Shown here piece after piece: positions 27,501 through 32,629 of a stretch of DNA of 32,629 nt. The stretch covers positions 1-32,629 of the forward strand of contig NZ_SSOC01000012.1 of assembly GCF_004801295.1 (NCBI RefSeq), read 5' to 3'. Every line of letters starts with the position of its first letter. Within the stretch, counting starts at the first letter, position 1. The notes under the pieces are model-generated. The model made no database searches, had not been told where the DNA came from, and worked only from the letters and a program-made list of their open reading frames with translations. This stretch comes from Pseudothauera nasutitermitis (GTDB lineage: Bacteria > Pseudomonadota > Gammaproteobacteria > Burkholderiales > Rhodocyclaceae). A program made the position numbers and the translations under genes.

Positions 27501-28771
27501 CGCAGAAGCACCGCCACCGGCTGCAGCCCATCGCCGACAGCGCGGCGGCCTTCATGGCGCTGTTCGAGGCCGGCGAACTGGATACCGACGACGCGCTGCT
27601 GCGTGCGCTGCAGGCTTTCGTCGAAGAGCGCGTGTCGCTCAAGCTGCCGCTGGAATCCTTCCGCGCGGAAAACCTCCATCTGCACTGCTTCATGAATTTC
27701 CGCGTGATCGACGAACACGGCCGCGTGCTCGGCCAGTCGCGCGATCTTGCCGAATTGCGCGCGCGCTACCGCGAGCAGATCGCCAACCGCTTCCGCGCCG
27801 CGCGCATCGACAACGTCGGTGCGCCGGCCGGGGCACCGCCGGCGGGAAAGAAATCACAGGAAGCGCCCACGGATGCCGTCGCCAAGCCACAGGCGGCGGC
27901 CGCTAAGCCCGCCGGCGTGCCGGGCGGGCTGATCGCCTGGACCTTCGGCGCCCTGCCGGAACTGCTGGAAATCCGCGTGGACGGCCGCGAGGTGATCGGT
28001 TTCCCCGCCCTGCACGACGACGGCGACAGCGTCTCGCTGCGCCCCTACGACACGCCCGAGGAAGCCGCGCGCATCCACGCGGGCGGCTTGGCCCGCCTGT
28101 TTGCGCTGAATCTGAAGGATCAGGTGCGCGCCATCGAGAAACTGCCGGGGCTGCGCGAACTGGCGCTGCAAATGATGCCTTTCTGCTCCGACGCCGAGCT
28201 GAAATCCCGCCTGGTCGCGGCCACCCTGCGCCGCTGCTGCCTGCAAGAACCCTGGCCCGCGGACGCCGAATCCTTCGCGCGGCGCTGCGCCGAGGCCAAG
28301 CCGCGCATCACGCTGGTGGCGCAGGAATTCATGCGCCTGGCCGGGCAGTTGGCCGTCGAGTACGCGGCCCTGCAAAAGCGCCTGTCCGGACTGAAGACCT
28401 TTCCCGAAGCGGTCGCGGACATCCAGGCGCAGATCGCCGCGCTGCTGCCGCGCGACTTCCTGCTCGCCCATCCGTGGGAGCGCCTCGCGCAGTTGCCGCG
28501 TTACCTGAAGGGGGCGTCGATCCGCCTCGACAAACTCCGCAACAACCCCGCGCGCGACGCGCAGTTGCTGGGCGAATGGCAGGCGCTGGCCCGCCAGTGG
28601 GAGCGCGAACAGATCGCCAAGCGCCGTGCCGGCGTGGAAGATCCGCGTCTGGAGGAATTCCGCTGGCTGCTGGAAGAACTGCGCGTGGGGCTGTTCGCCC
28701 AGGAACTGAAGACGCCGATGCCGGTATCGGTGAAGCGCCTGCAGAAAATCTGGGAAGCGCGCCCGCGCTGA
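24593..28771 (+). CDS. hrpA: ATP-dependent RNA helicase HrpA (DEAH box)
   Basis: HrpA is a large DEAH-box helicase acting on RNA and, in E. coli, on stalled ribosomes. The 1392-residue protein has Walker A GETGSGKTT (101-109), the DEAH motif in VDEAHERSLN, motif III VTSATLDAERFA and motif VI QRAGRCGRV. The helicase-associated and C-terminal DUF3418-type regions follow. It is about 90 residues longer than E. coli HrpA, mainly because of three low-complexity inserts rich in Gly, Lys, Ala and Pro: near 25400-25470, 26500-26590 and 27825-27915. The start is uncertain: GTG at 24593 directly follows the crcB stop and ATG at 24611 is the alternative; neither has a clear ribosome site. Confidence 0.95.
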   Translation: MSEPVPMKPAAVGAGVSFDDCLAADRGRLIGLSRALGRASGAKRDKLQADLEALLSRSRAAVAARRAALPRPEFPEDLPVNQRRAEIAAAIRDHQVIIVCGETGSGKTTQLPKICLELGRGAHGLIGHTQPRRIAARSTAARIAQELKSELGQAVGYKIRFTDRLSPSSAIKLMTDGILLAETQGDPWLSAYDTLIVDEAHERSLNIDFLLGYLRTLLPRRPDLKLIVTSATLDAERFARHFADGAGRPAPVIEVSGRLYPIEMRYRPVAEDEGGGKSDSNANAPGRRDAKKRDLYEALVDAVDEAQASGPGDVLVFLPGEREIREAAEALRHAHHAAGTEILPLFARQSAQEQARVFAGSKGRRVVLATNVAETSLTVPGIRYVVDTGLARVKRYSYRNKVEQLQVEKVAQSAARQRAGRCGRVMDGICFRLYGEDDFERRPAHTDPEILRSSLAGVILRMKALGLGAVEDFPFIDPPSPRMIGDGYQLLAELGAVTDDDARELTPVGRELAKLPLDPKVGRMILAARERACLGEMLVVAAALSVQDPRERPQDNPGAADQAHARFRGGEQDQRSEFLWYLHLWRAWNEVQRHETSSKQKAWCKKHYLSWLRLREWRDVYNQLHALCAEHGWHPEGEEGEGGGKPATAGKNTAGKAAAPAAEARPIAYEPLHKALLAGLLGHIGCRAEDASGPQAGSYLGARGIRFWPHPGSALARKAGKWIMAAELVDTTRLFARCLARIEPEWVEEVGAHLLRRHVFEPHWSKSAGSVRAWERGTVHGLVLYARRGVGYRDTDPALCRELFIREGLVQGEIAEGAARAMPFLRHNLKLVEEIERLEHKSRRPDVLVDEELIHAFYDAKLPAEVVDLPSFERWRKQAERAEPKLLHLAREQLMRHEAEGITTDRFPAHFEVLGQALKLAYLHAPGEADDGVTLTVPLAMLNQIPAARCEWLVPGLLEEKVAALLRTVPQKHRHRLQPIADSAAAFMALFEAGELDTDDALLRALQAFVEERVSLKLPLESFRAENLHLHCFMNFRVIDEHGRVLGQSRDLAELRARYREQIANRFRAARIDNVGAPAGAPPAGKKSQEAPTDAVAKPQAAAAKPAGVPGGLIAWTFGALPELLEIRVDGREVIGFPALHDDGDSVSLRPYDTPEEAARIHAGGLARLFALNLKDQVRAIEKLPGLRELALQMMPFCSDAELKSRLVAATLRRCCLQEPWPADAESFARRCAEAKPRITLVAQEFMRLAGQLAVEYAALQKRLSGLKTFPEAVADIQAQIAALLPRDFLLAHPWERLAQLPRYLKGASIRLDKLRNNPARDAQLLGEWQALARQWEREQIAKRRAGVEDPRLEEFRWLLEELRVGLFAQELKTPMPVSVKRLQKIWEARPR

Positions 28772-28782
28772 GGCGCGCTTCC
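28753..28782. terminator. Hairpin spanning the hrpA stop codon
   Basis: GGAAGCGCGCC (28753-28763) and GGCGCGCTTCC (28772-28782) form an 11-bp perfect stem with an 8-base loop that holds the TGA. It sits between convergent genes and lacks a T-run, so it may protect 3' ends or terminate weakly. Confidence 0.5.
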
Positions 28783-28790
28783 GGCCGGAT

Positions 28791-29141
28791 TCAGCGCAGC
28801 GGAATGACCACCGGCGGCAGGTTGATGACCACCGCGGGTGCCGGCGCGCGGCGGTAGCCGCGGTCGTAATAGGCCGGGTAGGCCGGATACGGCGGATAGT
28901 AGTAGTGGCGCTGCACCACGCGCGGAGGTGGCTGGTAGTAGCGCTCGCGCACCACCACGACCTCGCGCGGTCCGCGATGGCGGTCGTAGCCCGGGCGATG
29001 ATCGCGCTGTCCGCCCCAGGCCGGGCCGACCTGTGCCCAGCGCGACCCGCCGTGGGCTTCCACCGTGGCGGCGCCCAGGCCGAGCAGGCTGCCGCACAGC
29101 AGCATGGCGAACAGTTTGTTGGGACTGGCAAGGCTGGTCAT
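28791..29141 (-). CDS. Secreted/periplasmic Tyr-Pro-Arg-rich hypothetical protein
   Basis: This is an unrecognised 116-residue protein. An N-terminal signal peptide (about residues 1-29, LFAMLLCGSLLGLGAATVEA followed by HGG) predicts export. The mature part is low-complexity, with many Arg, Tyr and Pro residues: RGPREVVVVRERYYQPPPR, a YYYPPYPAYPAYYDRGYRR stretch, and a hydrophobic end VVINLPPVVIPLR. The start at 29141 is preceded by GGAGAG. Similar short RY/PY-rich secreted proteins are common in betaproteobacteria, without known function. It is divergent from rpsF and convergent with hrpA. Confidence 0.75.
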   Translation of the reverse strand: MTSLASPNKLFAMLLCGSLLGLGAATVEAHGGSRWAQVGPAWGGQRDHRPGYDRHRGPREVVVVRERYYQPPPRVVQRHYYYPPYPAYPAYYDRGYRRAPAPAVVINLPPVVIPLR

Positions 29142-29276
29142 GATGGCTCTCCGCTCGGCAAACGCGCCCGTGGCGCTCGTTCGGGATAGACCGCATGCTA
29201 AGGGCCGTGCTCCATGGCAGGCCGGCGGGAATGTAAGCAGGCATGTACGCCATCCGGCGCTGCCAATGGACGGCCT

Positions 29277-29304
29277 TTGATTTTTCTCGCGTTCTTGCTA
29301 AAAT
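29277..29304 (+). promoter_or_regulatory. Promoter of the rpsF operon
   Basis: TTGATT (29277-29282) and TAAAAT (29299-29304) are separated by 16 bp and are good sigma-70 elements. The predicted start is near 29311, about 60 bases before rpsF. The discriminator CGCGCGC is GC-rich, typical of stringently controlled ribosomal promoters. Confidence 0.75.
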
Positions 29305-29372
29305 CGCGCGCTTTCCCTTGCCCCACTGGTTCTCGCATGCCGGGGGGCTGCCATCAACCGCAAGGAGTCTAC

Positions 29373-29756
29373 ATGCGACACTATGAAGTCGTTTTCATCG
29401 TCCACCCGGACCAGTCCGAACAGGTCCCGGCGATGATCGATCGCTACAAGGCGATCGTCACTGCCCGCGAAGGGCAGATCCACCGTCTGGAAGACTGGGG
29501 CCGCCGTCAACTGGCCTACCCGATCCAGAAGGTGCACAAGGCCCACTACGTGCTCATGAACATCGAGTGCGACGGCGAGGCCCTGGGTGAGCTGGAGCAT
29601 TCCTTCAAGTTCAACGACGCCGTGCTGCGCCACCTCGTCATCAAGATGAAGAAGGCCGTGACCGCCCCGTCGCCGATGATGAAGGAAGAGAAGTCCCGCT
29701 CGCTGACCCCCGCCGCCGGCGAAGAGGAAAAGCCTGCCGAGGCGCAGTCCGCCTGA
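29373..29756 (+). CDS. rpsF: 30S ribosomal protein bS6
   Basis: bS6 is a small-subunit protein that binds 16S rRNA together with bS18. The 127-residue sequence begins [19 protein letters not shown], contains the conserved [19 protein letters not shown] segment and ends in a Glu/Ala-rich acidic tail often seen in this family. The ATG at 29373 has an AAGGAG site 7 bases upstream. It is the first gene of rpsF-priB-rpsR-rplI, and priB starts one base after its stop. Confidence 0.98.
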   Translation: MRHYEVVFIVHPDQSEQVPAMIDRYKAIVTAREGQIHRLEDWGRRQLAYPIQKVHKAHYVLMNIECDGEALGELEHSFKFNDAVLRHLVIKMKKAVTAPSPMMKEEKSRSLTPAAGEEEKPAEAQSA

Positions 29757-29757
29757 G

Positions 29758-30072
29758 GTGGCAACGCCGGGGCTGAATGAACTCCGCCTCGACGCCGTGC
29801 TCGCCGAGTTGCAGCCGTTGCGTCGAACTCCTGCGGGTGTGCCGGTACTGAACTGCGTGCTGGCGCATGAATCGGAACAGATCGAAGCGGATCGCCCGCG
29901 CGCTGTTTCGGTGGAACTGCAGGCGGTGGCGGTGGGCGAACTGGCCGGCATGCTGGCCGCGGCAGCCCCGGGCATGAGGATACGGGCCACCGGATTCATG
30001 GCGGCGAAGAGCCTTCGCAGCCGGGCGCCGGTGATGCACCTGAACAAGATCGAATTTCTGGAAGGAAACTGA
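29758..30072 (+). CDS. priB: Primosomal replication protein N (PriB)
   Basis: PriB is a single-stranded-DNA-binding OB-fold protein that helps PriA restart stalled replication forks by recruiting DnaT/DnaB. The 104-residue length is standard. The sequence [11 protein letters not shown] is the strand typical of PriB, and the C-terminal [12 protein letters not shown] is also conserved. It starts with GTG at 29758, one base after the rpsF stop, with no independent ribosome site, so translation should be coupled to rpsF. The location between rpsF and rpsR is the known one for beta- and gammaproteobacteria. Confidence 0.95.
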   Translation: MATPGLNELRLDAVLAELQPLRRTPAGVPVLNCVLAHESEQIEADRPRAVSVELQAVAVGELAGMLAAAAPGMRIRATGFMAAKSLRSRAPVMHLNKIEFLEGN

Positions 30073-30074
30073 AA

Positions 30075-30341
30075 ATGGCTTTCAAGCCCAAGTTCAAGAA
30101 GAAGGACGACCGCGGCCGCGGCCTGTTCAAGCGCCGCAAGTTCTGCCGCTTCACCGCCGAGAAGGTCGAAGAGGTGGATTACAAGGACGTCGACGTGCTG
30201 AAGGATTTCATCACCGAAAACGCCAAGATCATGCCGGCGCGCATCACCGGCACCAAGGCCGGCTACCAGCGTCAGCTGTCGGTGGCCGTCAAGCGCGCAC
30301 GCTTCCTGGCGCTGCTGCCGTACACCGACCTGCACCAGTAA
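30075..30341 (+). CDS. rpsR: 30S ribosomal protein bS18
   Basis: bS18 pairs with bS6 on the small-subunit platform. The 88-residue protein has the conserved core [40 protein letters not shown] and the C-terminal [13 protein letters not shown]. The N-terminus is lysine-rich. The start is 2 bp after the priB stop with GAAGGAAAC upstream as ribosome site. It has a single cysteine, as in zinc-independent forms. Confidence 0.98.
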   Translation: MAFKPKFKKKDDRGRGLFKRRKFCRFTAEKVEEVDYKDVDVLKDFITENAKIMPARITGTKAGYQRQLSVAVKRARFLALLPYTDLHQ

Positions 30342-30356
30342 GAGGGGAACGGGAAC

Positions 30357-30809
30357 ATGCAAATCATTCTTCTCGAAAAGGTCGTCAACCTCGGCGCCCT
30401 GGGCGACGTGGTCAAGGTCAAGGACGGCTACGCGCGCAACTACCTGATCCCGCAAGGCAAGGCCAAGCGTGCCAACGCCGCCAACCTGGCCGAGTTCGAG
30501 GCGCGCCGCGTCGAACTCGAACGTGCGCAGGCCGAAAAGCTGGGTTCCGCCCAGGAGCTGGCCGGCAAGCTGGAAGGCCTGCTGGTGCAGATCACCCGCA
30601 AGGCTGGCATGGACGGCCGCCTGTTCGGCTCCGTCACCAACGCCGACGTCGCCGAGGCGCTGGCTGCCCAGGGGTTCGAAATCGAGCGTTCCGCCATCCG
30701 CATGCCGGACGGTCCGCTGAAGCTGGTTGGCGATTTCCCGCTGGAAGTCGCGCTGCACTCCGACGTGGTGACCACCATCACCGTCTCCGTGCTCGGCGAC
30801 CAGCAGTAA
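30357..30809 (+). CDS. rplI: 50S ribosomal protein bL9
   Basis: bL9 is an elongated large-subunit protein that binds domain V of 23S rRNA. The 150-residue sequence has the N-terminal domain [19 protein letters not shown] and [16 protein letters not shown], a connecting helix of about residues 41-75 and a C-terminal domain with [16 protein letters not shown]. The start at 30357 is preceded by AGAGGGG. It ends the ribosomal part of the operon, and an intrinsic terminator follows within about 20 bases. Confidence 0.98.
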   Translation: MQIILLEKVVNLGALGDVVKVKDGYARNYLIPQGKAKRANAANLAEFEARRVELERAQAEKLGSAQELAGKLEGLLVQITRKAGMDGRLFGSVTNADVAEALAAQGFEIERSAIRMPDGPLKLVGDFPLEVALHSDVVTTITVSVLGDQQ

Positions 30810-30830
30810 GCGCTGCTTGGGCACATCGAC

Positions 30831-30860
30831 AAAAGGCTGCTTCGGCAGCCTTTTGTTTTT
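30831..30860 (+). terminator. Intrinsic terminator after rplI
   Basis: AAAAGGCTGC-TTCG-GCAGCCTTTT forms a perfect 10-bp stem with a stable TTCG tetraloop (30831-30854), followed by GTTTTTT. This is a textbook Rho-independent terminator separating rplI from dnaB. Confidence 0.95.
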
Positions 30861-30928
30861 TGCGGAGCCGGCATGCCGGGCGCTCCGCTAGAATCCCCCT
30901 TTCCGCTTCATCGCATCCCGACCCGATC

Positions 30929-32332
30929 ATGGCCAGTTCCGCCCGCAGCCGATCCCCGGAAGGCTTTTCCGACCCCCAGATCGCCGGCATCCGCCTGCCG
31001 CCGCATTCGCTGGAGGCCGAGCAGTCGCTGATCGGCGGCATCCTGCTCGACAACGCGGCCTGGGAGCGCGTGGCCGACCTGGTCAGCGAGGCGGATTTCT
31101 ACCGCGACGACCACCGGCGCATCTACCGCCACGTCGCCAAGCTGATCGACTTCGGCAAGCCCGCCGACGTGGTCACCGTGTTCGAATCGCTGGAAAAGAG
31201 CGGCGAGGCCGAGCAGGCCGGGGGCATCGCCTATCTGGCGGAAATCGCCAACAGCACGCCATCGGCGGCCAACATCCGGCGCTATGCGGAAATCGTCCGC
31301 GAGCGTGCCATCCTGCGCAAACTGGTGACCGTCGGTGACGAAATCGCCGCCAGCGCGCTGGCGCCTTCGGGCAAGGACGCCAAGCTGCTGCTCGACGAGG
31401 CCGAGGCCAAGGTGTTCGAGATTGCCGAGGCGGGGGCGCGCCACAGCAGCGGCTTCGTCTCCATCCAGCCCATCCTGAAGCAGGTCGTCGATCGCGTTCA
31501 AGAGCTGTACGACCGCGACAACCCGAGCGATGTCACCGGCGTGCCGACCGGGCTGGTGGACCTCGACGGCATGACCTCCGGCCTGCAGCCCTCCGACATG
31601 ATCGTCGTCGCCGGCCGTCCGGCGATGGGCAAGACCACCTTCGCGCTCAACGTCGCCGAACACATCGCCGTCGAACAGCGCCTTCCCGTGGCCATCTTCT
31701 CGATGGAAATGCCGGGCACCCAGCTGGCGACCCGTTTCATCTCCTCCATCGGCCGCATCGACCAGAGCAAGATCCGCTCCGGCCGCCTCGGCGACGAGGA
31801 TTGGCAGCGCCTCACCGCTGCCATGGGCAAGCTTTACGATGCGCCGATCTTCATCGACGAAACCCCCGGCCTCAACCCCATCGACCTGCGCGCCCGCTGC
31901 CGCCGCCTCGCGCGCCAATGCGGCAAACTCGGCCTGATCGTCATCGACTACCTGCAACTGATGACTTCCACGCGAGAGGGCGACAACCGCGCAGCAGAAC
32001 TGTCGGAAATCTCGCGTTCGGTGAAATCGCTGGCCAAGGAGCTGCACGTGCCGATCATCGCACTCTCCCAGCTCAACCGCAGTCTCGAGCAGCGCCCCAA
32101 CAAGCGCCCGGTGATGTCTGACCTGCGCGAGTCTGGCGCCATCGAACAGGACGCGGACATCATCATGTTCATCTACCGGGACGAGGTGTACAACCCCGAT
32201 TCCCCCGACAAAGGCACTGCGGAGCTGATCATCGGCAAGCATCGTAACGGCCCCACCGGCATGGTCCGCATGACCTTCATCGGCGAAAGCACGCGCTTCG
32301 AGAACTATTCGGGCGGCCCCGGTGCTTACTGA
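30929..32332 (+). CDS. dnaB: Replicative DNA helicase DnaB
   Basis: DnaB is the hexameric 5'-3' helicase at the replication fork. The 467-residue protein begins with the primase-interacting N-terminal domain (LPPHSLEAEQSLIGGILLDN) followed by a linker. The RecA-like motor has Walker A AGRPAMGKTTFALN, Walker B LIVIDYLQLM, and SQLNRSLEQRPNKRPVMSDL and SGAIEQDADIIMFIYRDE. No intein interrupts it. The start at 30929 is chosen because residues from IRLPPHS align with family N-termini; an upstream in-frame start near 30860 would run into the terminator. A TAGAAT hexamer at 30889-30894 is a possible -10, with no good -35. Confidence 0.98.
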   Translation: MASSARSRSPEGFSDPQIAGIRLPPHSLEAEQSLIGGILLDNAAWERVADLVSEADFYRDDHRRIYRHVAKLIDFGKPADVVTVFESLEKSGEAEQAGGIAYLAEIANSTPSAANIRRYAEIVRERAILRKLVTVGDEIAASALAPSGKDAKLLLDEAEAKVFEIAEAGARHSSGFVSIQPILKQVVDRVQELYDRDNPSDVTGVPTGLVDLDGMTSGLQPSDMIVVAGRPAMGKTTFALNVAEHIAVEQRLPVAIFSMEMPGTQLATRFISSIGRIDQSKIRSGRLGDEDWQRLTAAMGKLYDAPIFIDETPGLNPIDLRARCRRLARQCGKLGLIVIDYLQLMTSTREGDNRAAELSEISRSVKSLAKELHVPIIALSQLNRSLEQRPNKRPVMSDLRESGAIEQDADIIMFIYRDEVYNPDSPDKGTAELIIGKHRNGPTGMVRMTFIGESTRFENYSGGPGAY

Positions 32333-32366
32333 GTCAGGCCCGCCCACGCGTTTTTTCCCGTAAGCC

Positions 32367-32394
32367 TTGACACGATTCTTGTGGCCCCTATAAT
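32367..32394 (+). promoter_or_regulatory. Consensus sigma-70 promoter, probable rrn P1
   Basis: TTGACA (32367-32372) and TATAAT (32389-32394) are both perfect hexamers, 16 bp apart. TCGCGGC follows as a GC-rich discriminator, the hallmark of stringently regulated stable-RNA promoters. A T6 tract at 32351-32356 lies just upstream. The predicted start is near 32401. Confidence 0.85.
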
Positions 32395-32507
32395 TCGCGG
32401 CTCTTCGCTGTTGGGCGGTCTGTTTTCCGGCCCTCTGGTCGAGCGCAGAAGCGGTTTTCGGGCGATTTGGCGGTTTGGGTTGTCCGGGGTTGGTTGGTTT
32501 GAGGGGG

Positions 32508-32536
32508 TTGACGAGTTTTCTGGATTGCCCCACAAT
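32508..32536 (+). promoter_or_regulatory. Second tandem promoter, probable rrn P2
   Basis: TTGACG (32508-32513) and CACAAT (32531-32536) are spaced by 17 bp. The match is weaker than for P1 but the position, immediately before the boxA leader, is typical of tandem rRNA operon promoters. The predicted start is near 32543. Confidence 0.6.
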
Positions 32537-32542
32537 CTCGCT

Positions 32543-32629
32543 TCTTCGCTGCTGGTGCAGCAGTTCTTTAAAAAGTTGAACAACCGATAAGTGTGGGTGC
32601 TTGGTTGTTGTGCGGCCGAGCCATCTTCG
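32543..32629 (+). ncRNA. rRNA operon leader with boxA (16S gene beyond window)
   Basis: GTTCTTTAAAAA at 32563-32574 resembles the boxA antitermination site of rRNA leaders. AACAACC (32579-32585) pairs with GGTTGTT (32603-32609) around CGATAAGTGTGGGTGCT, an arrangement I know from betaproteobacterial rRNA leaders. The 16S start sequence itself is not reached, so the gene lies just outside. The 297 bases after dnaB contain no protein gene. Confidence 0.75.

Noticed and set aside
22646-27718. A 1690-codon open frame on the minus strand covering the channel gene, crcB and most of hrpA
   Set aside because: It is antisense to three well-recognised genes, is rich in His, Gln, Ala and Gly as expected from the complement of GC-biased codons, and shows no domain I recognise. 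High GC explains the lack of stops.
29214-29372. An upstream in-frame extension of rpsF
   Set aside because: It would cover the promoter at 29277-29304; the strong ribosome site and family N-terminus place the start at 29373.

Overview
The window looks like chromosomal DNA from a high-GC betaproteobacterium, most likely of the Rhodocyclales (Thauera/Azoarcus type). Support for this comes from the strong G/C bias at third codon positions, the rpsF-priB-rpsR-rplI-dnaB gene order, a betaproteobacterial-looking rRNA leader at the right edge, and FNR-type (TTGAT-N4-ATCAA) and sigma-54 sites beside heme and acetoacetate genes. The genus is inferred from general knowledge and was not tested. No insertion sequence, prophage, CRISPR array, tRNA or complete rRNA gene is visible.

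Layout. Bases 1-2570 (+) hold a 5'-truncated rluB with a long arginine-rich N-terminal extension, overlapped by an AmpG-like MFS transporter. Bases 2606-3770 (-) hold a GlsB/YeaQ-type small membrane protein and uppP. Bases 3955-8415 (-) hold a heme-acquisition operon, hmuSTUV plus a HutZ-like protein, behind a promoter region with Fur-like hexamers and a perfect FNR box. Bases 8779-9018 (-) hold an unrecognised 79-residue cysteine-rich protein with its own terminator and an FNR-like site upstream. Bases 9163-13518 (-) hold a MacAB-like export system: a membrane-fusion protein, one ATPase and two tandem permeases. glnS lies just upstream (13584-15302, -). Bases 15470-18690 (+) encode the AtoS/AtoC two-component pair. 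Convergent with it, bases 18763-22631 (-) encode atoD-atoA-atoE-atoB, preceded by a perfect -24/-12 promoter and paired dyads that are good candidates for AtoC binding. Bases 22913-28771 (+) hold a YbdG-type mechanosensitive channel, crcB and hrpA. A small secreted protein lies at 28791-29141 (-). Bases 29373-32332 (+) hold rpsF-priB-rpsR-rplI, a strong intrinsic terminator and dnaB. Bases 32333-32629 hold tandem sigma-70 promoters and a boxA leader that should drive an rRNA operon starting just outside the window.

How the genes work together. The ato block is a self-contained regulon: AtoS senses, AtoC activates sigma-54 transcription, AtoE imports short-chain acids, AtoDA charges acetoacetate with CoA and AtoB cleaves acetoacetyl-CoA. 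The hmu block takes heme from periplasm to cytoplasm and processes it there; the TonB-dependent receptor and TonB/ExbBD are not in the window. I found no wholly novel multi-gene system. The best leads are the FNR/Fur architecture of the heme promoter, the small cysteine-rich protein, the 21-bp-phased AtoC-type sites and the hairpin inside the tandem-permease exporter operon.
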